From contig CANPXN010000007.1 of the NCBI GenBank assembly GCA_947586185.1, positions 19,532-83,531 of the forward strand: a stretch of 64,000 nt of DNA, in the 5' to 3' direction. Every line of letters begins with the position of its first letter. Position 1 is the first letter of the stretch. This document shows, in pieces, positions 31,523 through 41,086 of the stretch. This DNA is from an uncultured Clostridia bacterium. GTDB taxonomy: Bacteria; Bacillota; Clostridia; Oscillospirales; Ruminococcaceae. Under the pieces are notes generated by a model that searched no databases, had not been told where the DNA came from, and was given only the letters and a program-made list of their open reading frames with translations. Made by a program: the position numbers and the translations under genes.

Positions 31523-32770
31523 ATGAATACAACCAATAATGAAGTAAAAAGACCGAAAGCAGTGCTTGTATGCGTTGATACAGGTGAGTTTGACGCTGAG
31601 CGCTCAATTGAGGAGCTTGAAGAGCTTGCAGATACAGCAGGGGTAGAAACAATCGCCCATGTTATACAAAAAAGACCGTCCTATGACAGCGCTACATGTA
31701 TAGGAGCAGGACGGCTCGAGGAACTTGCGGAATATATCAGTAGACATGATATTGAAATAGCGATATTTGATCATGAGCTTACAGCAAATCAAACTAAAAA
31801 TATCGAAAGCATTATTGAAATAAGGGTGATCGACAGAACAACACTTATCCTCGATATATTTGCACAAAGAGCTCTTACTAAAGAAGGAAGAATACAAGTT
31901 GAGCTTGCGCAGAATAAATATCGGCTTGCGCACCTTGCTGGAAAGGGAATAGAGCTTTCAAGGCTTGGGGGAGGAATTGGCACAAGAGGACCTGGAGAAT
32001 CAAAGCTTGAAACTGATAAGCGGCATATTCGTAAACGTATTGAAACCCTACGAAGCGAGCTAAAAGAACTTGAAAAGCGTCGTAATTTTCACCGTGCCCG
32101 CAGAAAAAAGGATAATGTTCTTGTTGGTGCTATAGTGGGATATACAAATGTCGGAAAGTCAACTTTGCTTAATGCTCTTACAGATGCTGGGGTGCTTGCA
32201 GAGGATAAACTCTTTGCTACTTTAGATATAACCTCAAGAGCACTGGAGCTTCCTGACGGCAGAACTATCATGCTTATAGATACTGTAGGACTTATTAGAC
32301 GCTTGCCTCATAATCTTGTTGAAGCCTTTAAAAGTACTCTTGAAGAAGCGGCTAACGCAGATATCATAATTAACCTTATTGATATAAGCGCTGATGATGG
32401 ATATGAACAAGCAAAGGTTACTTATGATTTGCTGAGTGAGCTTGGATGCGATGACATTCCTAAAATAAATGTGCTTAATAAAATTGATAAGCTTGACGAG
32501 GATATAGTTATCCCAAAAGACAATACAACAGTTGCAATATCCGCAAAAAATCATACAGGTTTTGACGAACTTCTTGAGTGCATATCAAGAAATCTTCCAG
32601 AAACCGCTAAAAGAGGCAGATATCTGATACCCTATGACAAGACCGCGTTAATAAACAGGGTCAGAGAGGACGGCAAGATATTTTCAGAAGAATTTACTGA
32701 AAATGGAACAGTAATAGATGCATTAGTAGATTTAAAAATTTATTCATCAGTCAAGGAATACAGTATATAA
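31523..32770 (+). CDS. hflX: GTPase HflX
   Basis: GIGTRGPGESKLETDKRHIRKRI, GYTNVGKSTLLNALTDAGVLAEDKLFATLD. Confidence 0.95.
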   Translation: MNTTNNEVKRPKAVLVCVDTGEFDAERSIEELEELADTAGVETIAHVIQKRPSYDSATCIGAGRLEELAEYISRHDIEIAIFDHELTANQTKNIESIIEIRVIDRTTLILDIFAQRALTKEGRIQVELAQNKYRLAHLAGKGIELSRLGGGIGTRGPGESKLETDKRHIRKRIETLRSELKELEKRRNFHRARRKKDNVLVGAIVGYTNVGKSTLLNALTDAGVLAEDKLFATLDITSRALELPDGRTIMLIDTVGLIRRLPHNLVEAFKSTLEEAANADIIINLIDISADDGYEQAKVTYDLLSELGCDDIPKINVLNKIDKLDEDIVIPKDNTTVAISAKNHTGFDELLECISRNLPETAKRGRYLIPYDKTALINRVREDGKIFSEEFTENGTVIDALVDLKIYSSVKEYSI

Positions 32771-32773
32771 AAA

Positions 32774-32803
32774 TAAATGTCTCCCTTATCAGGAGACATT
32801 TAT
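32774..32803. terminator. rho-independent terminator
   Basis: AAATGTCTCCcttatcaGGAGACATTT. Confidence 0.8.
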
Positions 32804-32805
32804 TA

Positions 32806-33630
32806 TTAGTTAAATTCACGTCTTATCCAGTCTATACAAAGTCCGAACCACTTGTCACACACTTTGTTTATATGAGAATCACGTCCTGCTGTTGCTTCAT
32901 CTGCAAGAGAAAGACCATGTCCTCCGTTTGGATATATATGGCTTTCATAAGTTATATTATTACAGCTTAAAGCACGCATATAGTCCAATGAATTCTGCAC
33001 AGGCACATTTTTATCATCGGCACAATGCCATATAAAAGTTTTTGGGGTATCTTTGCTTACATGCTTTTCAAGGGACAGCATATCAAGAATTTCTGCATTT
33101 GAATTTTCCCTGGTAATATTAGTAATTGAACCTTCATGTCTGAATTCTCCGCTTGTGATAACTGGATAACAAAGTATAGTACCGTTTGGTTTATGTTCTT
33201 CAGCATATCCAAAAGGCTCTTTAATCAAAGAATTATTCCAGTGTACAGCAATACTTGCAGCAAGATGACCGCCTGCTGAAAATCCGCATACAAGAATCTT
33301 GTCTGGATCTATGTCATATTCTTTTGCATTAGAACGGACATGTGCAATTGATGCAGCCAGCTCAAGAGCATTTGCAGGGAATTGAGCCTTTAAGCTGTAT
33401 CTCAAAATAAATGCGTTTATTCCAAACGATGCAAATCTCATGGCAACAGGTTCGGCTTCTCTGTCAGAAAGCATTTCATATCCGCCGCCTGGGCATATAA
33501 TTACTGCCGGTCGTCTTCGCAGTCCGGTTTCAGGCGACACTTTCAGAGTTACAGCAGTAAGTTCTGCACAATATTTCCCTCCTTTAAGTCCGGCTTTTTC
33601 GTATGGTATATTAAGTTTAATAGTTTTCAT
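32806..33630 (-). CDS. alpha/beta hydrolase, acetyl-esterase-like
   Basis: VIICPGGGYEMLSDREAEPVA, VCGFSAGGHLAASIA nucleophile elbow. Confidence 0.85.
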   Translation of the reverse strand: MKTIKLNIPYEKAGLKGGKYCAELTAVTLKVSPETGLRRRPAVIICPGGGYEMLSDREAEPVAMRFASFGINAFILRYSLKAQFPANALELAASIAHVRSNAKEYDIDPDKILVCGFSAGGHLAASIAVHWNNSLIKEPFGYAEEHKPNGTILCYPVITSGEFRHEGSITNITRENSNAEILDMLSLEKHVSKDTPKTFIWHCADDKNVPVQNSLDYMRALSCNNITYESHIYPNGGHGLSLADEATAGRDSHINKVCDKWFGLCIDWIRREFN

Positions 33631-33750
33631 TTCACTTCAATTCCTTTCAGTTTATTATTTCATTATAGCATTAAAAAAATATATGTCAATATACAGAAAA
33701 AATTTTTTAAATATAATGATATTTTTTAAAGTTTATGTTATAATTACATT

Positions 33751-33905
33751 AATGGTATAACTTAGGGCAAGATCTACCACGCTTCTAAAGTGGGGTATCA
33801 TTTTCGTATTCAGCGAGTGATATAATCCTTTGCTGAATACTTCGTGCAGTTAAAACCGCACCTTGCCCAGGTTTAATGATAGGGAAAGCCCTTTATTGAA
33901 AAAGA
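33751..33905 (+). ncRNA. structured RNA element in trmB leader (element A), family unknown
   Basis: Extended -10 TGTTATAAT at 33736-33744; GGGCAAG/CTTGCCC closing stem enclosing hairpins TACCAC/GTGGGGTA, GTATTCAGC/GCTGAATAC and GTGCAGTT/AACCGCAC; then conserved GTTTAATGA and AAGCCCTTtATTGAA shared with 46740-46794. Confidence 0.55.
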
Positions 33906-33920
33906 ATGAGAGTGATAAAA

Positions 33921-34574
33921 ATGAGGATCAGATGTAAACCGTGGGCAAAGCCGGAGCTTGAAGCATGCAGTTTCTGCATAAATGCTCCGGAAAAATTAAA
34001 AGGAAAATGGAATCAGGAATTTGGAAATGGAAAGCCTGTGTATCTTGAACTGGGATGTGGCAAAGGTGGTTTTGTTTCTCAGGCAGTATTAAGATATCCG
34101 GATGTGAATTACATAGCGGTTGATATAAAAAACGAAATGCTTGTTCTTGCCAAGCGAAAGATAGAAGCAGCTCTTAATAGTAATGACATGTCAGCTGATC
34201 AGGTAAGAATATTCATAAAAAATATAGAAAATATCGGTGATGTCTTTGCACCGGAGGATAATATTTCAAGAATAAATATTAATTTCTGTAATCCATGGCC
34301 GAAAACCAAGCATAAAAAAAGAAGACTTACTCATTACAGACAGCTTGTAAAATACAAAGAATTTTTGAATGGTGAATTGTGGTTTAAAACCGATGATGAC
34401 GATTTGTTTAATGAATCCTTTGATTATTTTGAACAAGCTGGATTTGATATAAAATATAAAACATATGATCTTCATAACAGTGGATTTGAAGAAAATATTA
34501 TTACTGAGCATGAAGAAATGTTTACTAAGGAAGGAAAGAATATTAAATTTCTAATAGCGGTACCTCGTAAATAA
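33921..34574 (+). CDS. trmB: tRNA (guanine46-N7)-methyltransferase
   Basis: YLELGCGKGGFVSQAV, INFCNPWPKTKHKKRRLTH. Confidence 0.93.
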   Translation: MRIRCKPWAKPELEACSFCINAPEKLKGKWNQEFGNGKPVYLELGCGKGGFVSQAVLRYPDVNYIAVDIKNEMLVLAKRKIEAALNSNDMSADQVRIFIKNIENIGDVFAPEDNISRININFCNPWPKTKHKKRRLTHYRQLVKYKEFLNGELWFKTDDDDLFNESFDYFEQAGFDIKYKTYDLHNSGFEENIITEHEEMFTKEGKNIKFLIAVPRK

Positions 34575-34588
34575 TTAGGAGTGAAAAC

Positions 34589-37054
34589 ATGAGTTATAAG
34601 GAGATTTTAATAGACGGATCAAAAGTCGTCAGTCATACATATAGAGGATTTGGCGCAATAATTGACAATAATTTATCAAAGCTTCTTGTGGATTATAAAT
34701 TAAAGAATCCAGATTCATACAACGAAATAGTTGACTTGCTTTTTAAGAATAGTTACGGAGCATCTCTTTCCCATATAAAAATTAAGCTGAACATGGATTC
34801 CTGTTTTTCTTATGATAATGAGGTAAATGTAAAAGGTATACCTGTATTTATACTTGCAGCAGATGCAAGAAAGGTTAACTCTGGTATCACAGTGGATCTT
34901 ATGCTTTGTGAAAGTACTACTTTACCAAAAGGTGACAGCAGCTATAAAATAATGGCTAAGTGCTATACTTCATTTATAGATATAATTGATGCTATTTATG
35001 ATATATATGGTATAAAGATCAACTATATTAGTATTGGTATAAAATCAATAAAGGATATAGGATATGACTGGATCATATATTTATCTGAAAGGCTTAAACG
35101 TGAGCCTGTGCTCAGATATGATTACTCAGCAATCAAGATGGTTTTATATTCTGATAAAGAGATGTCAGAAGCTTCTGAAAAAATGCTTAATAGCATACAA
35201 TTAAGAAATTCAATTGACATATTGGATATTAATATGATATGTATAAATGAGGATATAAAAACTCTTAATGAAAAATTTGATAAAGAAATTTGGTATCATG
35301 AATGCAGCGGAAAGGATACAGGTTATGATTCATGCGAGTATGAAACGGATTGCCTTTCATCTTCTATAAATGAAATAGCAAAAAGCTGCCGTATCGGTAA
35401 TGCTTCTATGTATGAATTTAAAAATGCAATTGTGGCAAACTATGACTGTAAAGCTTATCAGAGAAAGTGCTTTATTAACGCAGAAAAACCATGGTCTGGA
35501 TATTATACTATTGAATCGTGCCTTTTCAGTACAGCACATCTTTCTCATTTTATAAAATCCGATTGGAAATATGTAAACACTGCCTGTGATAAAGTCGCAG
35601 CTTTTATATCAGAAGAGGGGGATTATACTTTAATCTTTACAAATAAAAGCAATGAACATGAAAAATACCGTATATATGTAAAAAATACAGAAAAGTCTGA
35701 TAATTATGTTTACTGTGTGGAAACAAGAGGTCCTGAACACGGAGAAGCATACAATTCAAAGTGGTTTGATGTTATTAATAAAATAATTCCTGCTAAGGAT
35801 GAAGACAGGAATTTCTATGATATAACAATAAAGGCTCATTCTATACTGACATGCACCACTCTTGATGTTACACATGTAAATGGAATTAATGCTGTATCTG
35901 AGTGTAAAAAATCTGATACATTTCTGGAGCTTCCTTATTATGAAAAGCTGGCTTATTCAGAGGAGACCTTCAAAAAGCATAGAAATTTACCGTTATATAT
36001 GTTGTCAGTGAATGATGCTTTTGAAGCTGTAAAGGAAAATGAAAAATATATTTTGCAACAAAAGCTCATTTCATGTAAATCAAATGAAATTTATTCATCA
36101 TTGATCTTTGGTGACGATTCATGGTCTGATTATTGCGTATGCGCTGATATAAAATTTTCCGAATATTCCGATGATAATTATGCTGGAATCGGATTACGAT
36201 GCAATACAATTACAGCATCTGAAAATTCTTTAATATATGGCTTTAAGCTTATGCTGAGCTCGTTGGGTAAATGGCAATTTATCTATATGAACGATATTAT
36301 CAATGAGGGCAATTCCGATATTTTAGAATGGAATAAGGTTCAACTGTACGCAAAGGGTAATAAAATATTATCTAAAGTAAATAATATAGATGTTTATGAA
36401 TATGAAGTGGATATTCCGATGCATGTTTCAGGACGTGTAGCGCTCTTTAGTTCTATGCATAAAAATTGCTTTTGCAACATCGATGCTATGCCTTTGTCCG
36501 GCAAGTCATCCTATGTAAAAAGAGTATGTTGTCTTGCTGATTCATTTGTATACACAGGGAGCTGGATAAAAAATGAAGCCAGGGGAGTTGTGCTTCATGA
36601 TAATGTAAATAAATCTTCTGAAACTTCATTTTCTTTTTCTTTTTTTGGTACAGGATTTGCATTTACTGGTGAAGCTTACGACTTGAAAATAAAGTTGGAA
36701 GTTGACGGTAAAATTGAAGCAGCAGGTATGTCTATTGATCACTGTGGTTTTGATCAGGCATTTTATTATCAATATGACCTTGAAAATACAGAACATATTG
36801 TTAACGTTACTATACAGTCCGGCTCACTTACGCTTCACAGTGCTGAGGTTATTTCTGAGTCTAATGATTTAAAAACAGTGGCTAAATACAAAGACGATCA
36901 AAAATCGAATGGCAAATTAATATCTGACAGCGGAAAAAGCAAGAAAGTTAAAAAAAGTACATTGTTTATTGGAGCCGGACTTGCTGCTGCGGGCGCTGGC
37001 CTTGTGATAGCATCAAAAATAATGAGAAAATTTTCGAAAAAGCTGGACAAATAG
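34589..37054 (+). CDS. divergent GH59 (galactosylceramidase)-like protein with C-terminal TM anchor
   Basis: LIDGSKVVSHTYRGFGAIIDNNLSKLLVDY...DLLFKNSYGASLSHIKIKL and KPWSGYYTIESCLFSTAHLSHFIKSDWKYV match remembered GH59 segments; C-terminal lectin-like domain; tail STLFIGAGLAAAGAGLVIASKIMRK. Confidence 0.7.
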   Translation: MSYKEILIDGSKVVSHTYRGFGAIIDNNLSKLLVDYKLKNPDSYNEIVDLLFKNSYGASLSHIKIKLNMDSCFSYDNEVNVKGIPVFILAADARKVNSGITVDLMLCESTTLPKGDSSYKIMAKCYTSFIDIIDAIYDIYGIKINYISIGIKSIKDIGYDWIIYLSERLKREPVLRYDYSAIKMVLYSDKEMSEASEKMLNSIQLRNSIDILDINMICINEDIKTLNEKFDKEIWYHECSGKDTGYDSCEYETDCLSSSINEIAKSCRIGNASMYEFKNAIVANYDCKAYQRKCFINAEKPWSGYYTIESCLFSTAHLSHFIKSDWKYVNTACDKVAAFISEEGDYTLIFTNKSNEHEKYRIYVKNTEKSDNYVYCVETRGPEHGEAYNSKWFDVINKIIPAKDEDRNFYDITIKAHSILTCTTLDVTHVNGINAVSECKKSDTFLELPYYEKLAYSEETFKKHRNLPLYMLSVNDAFEAVKENEKYILQQKLISCKSNEIYSSLIFGDDSWSDYCVCADIKFSEYSDDNYAGIGLRCNTITASENSLIYGFKLMLSSLGKWQFIYMNDIINEGNSDILEWNKVQLYAKGNKILSKVNNIDVYEYEVDIPMHVSGRVALFSSMHKNCFCNIDAMPLSGKSSYVKRVCCLADSFVYTGSWIKNEARGVVLHDNVNKSSETSFSFSFFGTGFAFTGEAYDLKIKLEVDGKIEAAGMSIDHCGFDQAFYYQYDLENTEHIVNVTIQSGSLTLHSAEVISESNDLKTVAKYKDDQKSNGKLISDSGKSKKVKKSTLFIGAGLAAAGAGLVIASKIMRKFSKKLDK

Positions 37055-37082
37055 CAAATAGTGTGATATAATAATTAACAAT

Positions 37083-37190
37083 ATAACCTTTAAGTTGATC
37101 CCGTGAGATTGACAAGGTATGCTTCATGGATAGCTATAGCTATAATCATATCGCTTATCTGTCAATTGACAGGTAAGCGTTTTTTGTTAT
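37083..37190 (+). promoter_or_regulatory. PyrR-binding attenuator
   Basis: ACCTTtaagttgaTCCCGTGAGATTGacAAGGT binding loop, then terminator hairpin CGCTTATCTGTC...GACAGGTAAGCG-TTTTTT; precedes pyrR. Confidence 0.88.
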
Positions 37191-37201
37191 GAGGTGATTT
37201 T

Positions 37202-37729
37202 TTGGAGCAAAAAACAATAATTATGGATGAAAGCGCTATGAAACGTGCCATAGCAAGAATTACTTATGAAATACTTGAGAGAAACAAAGGTGCGGAAAAT
37301 CTTTGTATTGTTGGCGTGTATTCAAGAGGTGTAGCTCTTTCAAATAGGATCTCTGAAAAGATACTTGAACTTGAAAATATTAAGGTTAGTTGCGGAGCTC
37401 TGGATATTACTCCTTATAGAGATGATATGAAACCCGTTTCAGGTGAAAACAGAACTACTATTGACTTTGATATTAAAGACAAGAATGTTGTAATAGTTGA
37501 TGACGTTATATATACCGGTCGAAGCACAAGAGCTGCAATAGATGCTCTTATTGAGAGGGGACGTCCTAAATCAATTCAGCTTGCGGTGCTTATTGACAGA
37601 GGACATCGAGAACTTCCGATACGTCCGGATTATATAGGGAAGAATCTTCCCACGTCAAGAAATGAAAAGGTCAAGGTTTCAGTAAGTGAAATTGACGGAG
37701 CCGATTTTGTTGCAATTTTCAGTGATTAA
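37202..37729 (+). CDS. pyrR: bifunctional pyr operon regulator/uracil phosphoribosyltransferase
   Basis: VVIVDDVIYTGRSTRAAIDAL PRPP motif. Confidence 0.96.
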   Translation: MEQKTIIMDESAMKRAIARITYEILERNKGAENLCIVGVYSRGVALSNRISEKILELENIKVSCGALDITPYRDDMKPVSGENRTTIDFDIKDKNVVIVDDVIYTGRSTRAAIDALIERGRPKSIQLAVLIDRGHRELPIRPDYIGKNLPTSRNEKVKVSVSEIDGADFVAIFSD

Positions 37730-37741
37730 CAGGAGGAATTT

Positions 37742-39010
37742 ATGAGTTCGCTTCTTTTGAAAAATGTCAGAGCTGTTGACATTGGTATGGATACTGTTTG
37801 TGATATTATGATCGAAAACAGTCATATTAAAAAAATTGATACAAATGTAGAATGTGAGGCAGGGAAAGTAATTGACTGTACCGGACTCACTGCTGTGCCT
37901 GCATTGTTTGATATGCATGTCCATTTAAGGGATCCGGGATATACTTACAAGGAAGATATAATTACCGGAACAAGAGCTGCTCTTGCCGGAGGCTTTACGG
38001 CAGTTGCCTGTATGCCTAATACAAATCCGCCTGTGGATAATGTGGAAACTGTCAACTATATCTGCACTAAATCTAAAAATACAGGTGTAAAGGTTTATCC
38101 TGTAGGATGTATCACTGTTGGTATGGAAGGTCAGAAGCTTTGCGATTATAGCCTTTTGAAAAAGGCTGGCATTGCTGCTGTTTCCGACGACGGAAGACCT
38201 GTTGAAAACAGCGAGCTTATGGAGCAGGCAATGATCAATGCGTTTAATAAAGGGCTGCCTGTTATTTCTCATTGTGAAGACCTTGCTATAATAAACGGCG
38301 GTAAAATAAATAAGGGCAAAATTTCACAAATGCTTGACGTGCCAGGTATGGACAGAGCATCAGAAGACAGCATAACTCAAAGAGAGATTTTGCTTGCAGA
38401 AAAAACAAATACAAGAATCCACATTGCTCACGTAAGCACCGAGGGAAGCGTAGACTTAATCAGGAACGCTAAGGCTCGAGGCGTAAATGTAACCTGTGAA
38501 ACAGCTCCTCATTACTTTATGATGACTGATGAAAAGCTTATTACCCGTGATGCAGATTATCGCATGAATCCTCCTTTGCGTGAGGAATCAGACAGATTGG
38601 CAATAATTGACGGCATATGTGATGGAACAATAGACTGTATAGTTACCGATCATGCGCCACATTCTCCAGAAGAAAAGGAAGACTTTTTAAGCGCTCCAAA
38701 TGGAATTGTAGGTTTGGAAACATCTCTTGCAGCAACTCTTACAGGTCTGTATCATACCGGAAAATTACAGCTTGAAGGTATTGTAAGACTTATGTCTGTA
38801 AAGCCACGTGAAATCCTTGGATTAAAGCCTGAAAAGCTAAAGGAGGGCGCAAGAGCAAATATTACTGTTGTTGATACGGAATACGAATGGGTCGTTGTAC
38901 CTGAAAAGTTCAGGTCAAAAGCTAAAAATACCGCTTTTAAAGGAATGGCTTTAAAAGGAAAGCCGGTTATAACAATATCTAATGGTGAAATAAAATTTAA
39001 GGAAATATAA
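37742..39010 (+). CDS. pyrC: dihydroorotase
   Basis: ALFDMHVHLRDPGYTYKEDI, TDHAPHSPEEK. Confidence 0.96.
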   Translation: MSSLLLKNVRAVDIGMDTVCDIMIENSHIKKIDTNVECEAGKVIDCTGLTAVPALFDMHVHLRDPGYTYKEDIITGTRAALAGGFTAVACMPNTNPPVDNVETVNYICTKSKNTGVKVYPVGCITVGMEGQKLCDYSLLKKAGIAAVSDDGRPVENSELMEQAMINAFNKGLPVISHCEDLAIINGGKINKGKISQMLDVPGMDRASEDSITQREILLAEKTNTRIHIAHVSTEGSVDLIRNAKARGVNVTCETAPHYFMMTDEKLITRDADYRMNPPLREESDRLAIIDGICDGTIDCIVTDHAPHSPEEKEDFLSAPNGIVGLETSLAATLTGLYHTGKLQLEGIVRLMSVKPREILGLKPEKLKEGARANITVVDTEYEWVVVPEKFRSKAKNTAFKGMALKGKPVITISNGEIKFKEI

Positions 39011-39027
39011 CGAAAGGAAGAAGAAAA

Positions 39028-39945
39028 ATGTCATTTGACAGACTTATTACTAAAATTAAGGAATTAAATAATCCTACTGTTGTAGGTCTTGATCCGAGAT
39101 TTGAATATGTTCCTAAGTTTATTCAGGATAAATTCCTGCTTGAAGATGGCGAAAGCATGAAAGCAGCAGCAAAGGCAATATTCAAGTTCAATCAGTCGAT
39201 TATTGATGAAATATGCGACATAGTGCCAGCCATAAAGCCTCAGGCTGCATACTATGAGATGTACGGTCATTTCGGAATAAAAACTCTCGAAAAAACAATT
39301 CGCTATGCAAAGCTCAAAGGCATGTTTGTCATAACTGACGGAAAAAGAAATGACATAGGCGCAACCATGGACGCATATGCTTCAGCTCACCTTGGAAGTG
39401 TAAGTATCGGTGAAAATAACTGTGAACCTTTCGGAGCTGATGCTCTTACTGTAAACGGTTATCTTGGAACTGACGGAATTAATCCTCTTCTCAAAATATG
39501 TAAGGAGAGTGACAAAGGCATTTTTGTACTGGTAAAGACCTCAAATAAATCAAGCGGAGAACTACAGGACAAGCTTATAGGCGATACACCTGTTTACGCC
39601 TTAATGGGTGATATGTGTGAAGAATGGGGTAAGGATCAGATTGGTCAGTATGGTTATTCTTCTGTCGGCGCTGTTGTTGGAGCTACATATCCTGAGCAGC
39701 TTGCCGAGCTTAGAAAAAGACTTCCGCATACAATGTTCCTTGTGCCGGGATACGGCGCTCAGGGAGGGGGCGCTCAGGGCGTCGCTGCTGCATTTGACAA
39801 AAACGGTCTTGGAGCAATAGTTAATTCGTCAAGAGCTATAATGTGTGCGTATAAAAATGAGGGATGCCCTGAAACTGATTTTGCAAAGGCAGCTCGCCGT
39901 GAAGCAATCAGAATGAGGGATGATATCACCTCATATATAAAATAA
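39028..39945 (+). CDS. pyrF: orotidine 5'-phosphate decarboxylase
   Basis: VVGLDPRFEYVP, VITDGKRNDIGATMDAYA. Confidence 0.95.
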   Translation: MSFDRLITKIKELNNPTVVGLDPRFEYVPKFIQDKFLLEDGESMKAAAKAIFKFNQSIIDEICDIVPAIKPQAAYYEMYGHFGIKTLEKTIRYAKLKGMFVITDGKRNDIGATMDAYASAHLGSVSIGENNCEPFGADALTVNGYLGTDGINPLLKICKESDKGIFVLVKTSNKSSGELQDKLIGDTPVYALMGDMCEEWGKDQIGQYGYSSVGAVVGATYPEQLAELRKRLPHTMFLVPGYGAQGGGAQGVAAAFDKNGLGAIVNSSRAIMCAYKNEGCPETDFAKAARREAIRMRDDITSYIK

Positions 39946-39978
39946 ATATCCATGTTTTTCTGTGAAAGGAATGGTAAA

Positions 39979-41085
39979 ATGTCACTATTTAATCAAAGTG
40001 AAAAAGCATATCTGCTTTTAGCTGATGGTACTGTCCTTGAAGGCCGCAGCTTTGGTCAAAAGGGTACTGTAATTGGTGAAGTTGTATTTACAACCGGTCT
40101 TACCGGCTATCAGGAAACTCTGACCGATCCGAGTTATTATGGTCAGATCGTTACCCAAACATTTCCTCTTATAGGAAATTATGGCGTTAATAATGAAGAT
40201 TTTGAATCAGATAAGTCCTATGTAAGCGGCTATATTGTAAGAGAGTGGTGCAATACTCCTTCAAATTTCCGCTCTCAGGGTAATATTAATGATTTTCTTG
40301 TAAGTCAGAATATAATCGGTATTCATTCTATTGACACCAGAAGTCTTACAAGAAAAATCCGTGAATACGGTGTTATGAACGGAGCTATTACGACTGAGGA
40401 TGTCTTTGATAAAAAAGATGAGCTTTTAAATCAGATAAAAGCTTATACAATAAAAAACGCTGTAAAATCAGTTACCGGCACAGAAAATCGTGTTTATGGA
40501 AGCGAAGGTTCAAAATACAAGGTCGTATTATTTGACTTCGGATATAAAAGAAACATTAGAAACGAGCTTGTTAATCGAGGATGCGAGGTAACTGTTGTTC
40601 CGGCAGATACTACTGCTGAGCAGGTAAAAGCAATGGCTCCTAATGGAATCATGTTTTCAAACGGTCCTGGAGATCCAACTGAAAATACAGATGTGATTGG
40701 TAACATCAAGGAAATTGCAAAGCTTGGAATACCTATATTCGGCATATGCCTCGGACATCAGCTTATGGCGCTTGCTCACGGCGGAAGAACGGAAAAGCTG
40801 AAATACGGACACCGTGGAGCTAACCAGCCTGTCATTGACCTTGCTACTGATAAGACTTATGTAACAAGTCAGAATCATGGCTATGCAGTAGTTGGCGACA
40901 GTATTGACAGCAGCATTGGTACAGTTTCACATATAAATGCAAATGATAAGACATGCGAGGGTATAAGGTATAAGAATATTAATGCATTTACAGTTCAGTT
41001 CCATCCGGAAGCTCACGGCGGACCGCAGGATACTGATTACTTATTCGATGAATTTATAAAGAACATGGAAAAGGAGATGCAGTAA
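39979..41085 (+). CDS. carA: carbamoyl-phosphate synthase small subunit
   Basis: VFTTGLTGYQETLTDPSYYGQIV, GICLGHQLMALA. Confidence 0.97.
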   Translation: MSLFNQSEKAYLLLADGTVLEGRSFGQKGTVIGEVVFTTGLTGYQETLTDPSYYGQIVTQTFPLIGNYGVNNEDFESDKSYVSGYIVREWCNTPSNFRSQGNINDFLVSQNIIGIHSIDTRSLTRKIREYGVMNGAITTEDVFDKKDELLNQIKAYTIKNAVKSVTGTENRVYGSEGSKYKVVLFDFGYKRNIRNELVNRGCEVTVVPADTTAEQVKAMAPNGIMFSNGPGDPTENTDVIGNIKEIAKLGIPIFGICLGHQLMALAHGGRTEKLKYGHRGANQPVIDLATDKTYVTSQNHGYAVVGDSIDSSIGTVSHINANDKTCEGIRYKNINAFTVQFHPEAHGGPQDTDYLFDEFIKNMEKEMQ

Positions 41086-41086
41086 C

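Noticed and set aside
33751-33905. 6S RNA, SRP RNA, RNase P or tmRNA
   Set aside because: Conserved sequences of SRP, RNase P and tmRNA are absent; 6S cannot be excluded by eye, but a closely related block at a second locus argues against it
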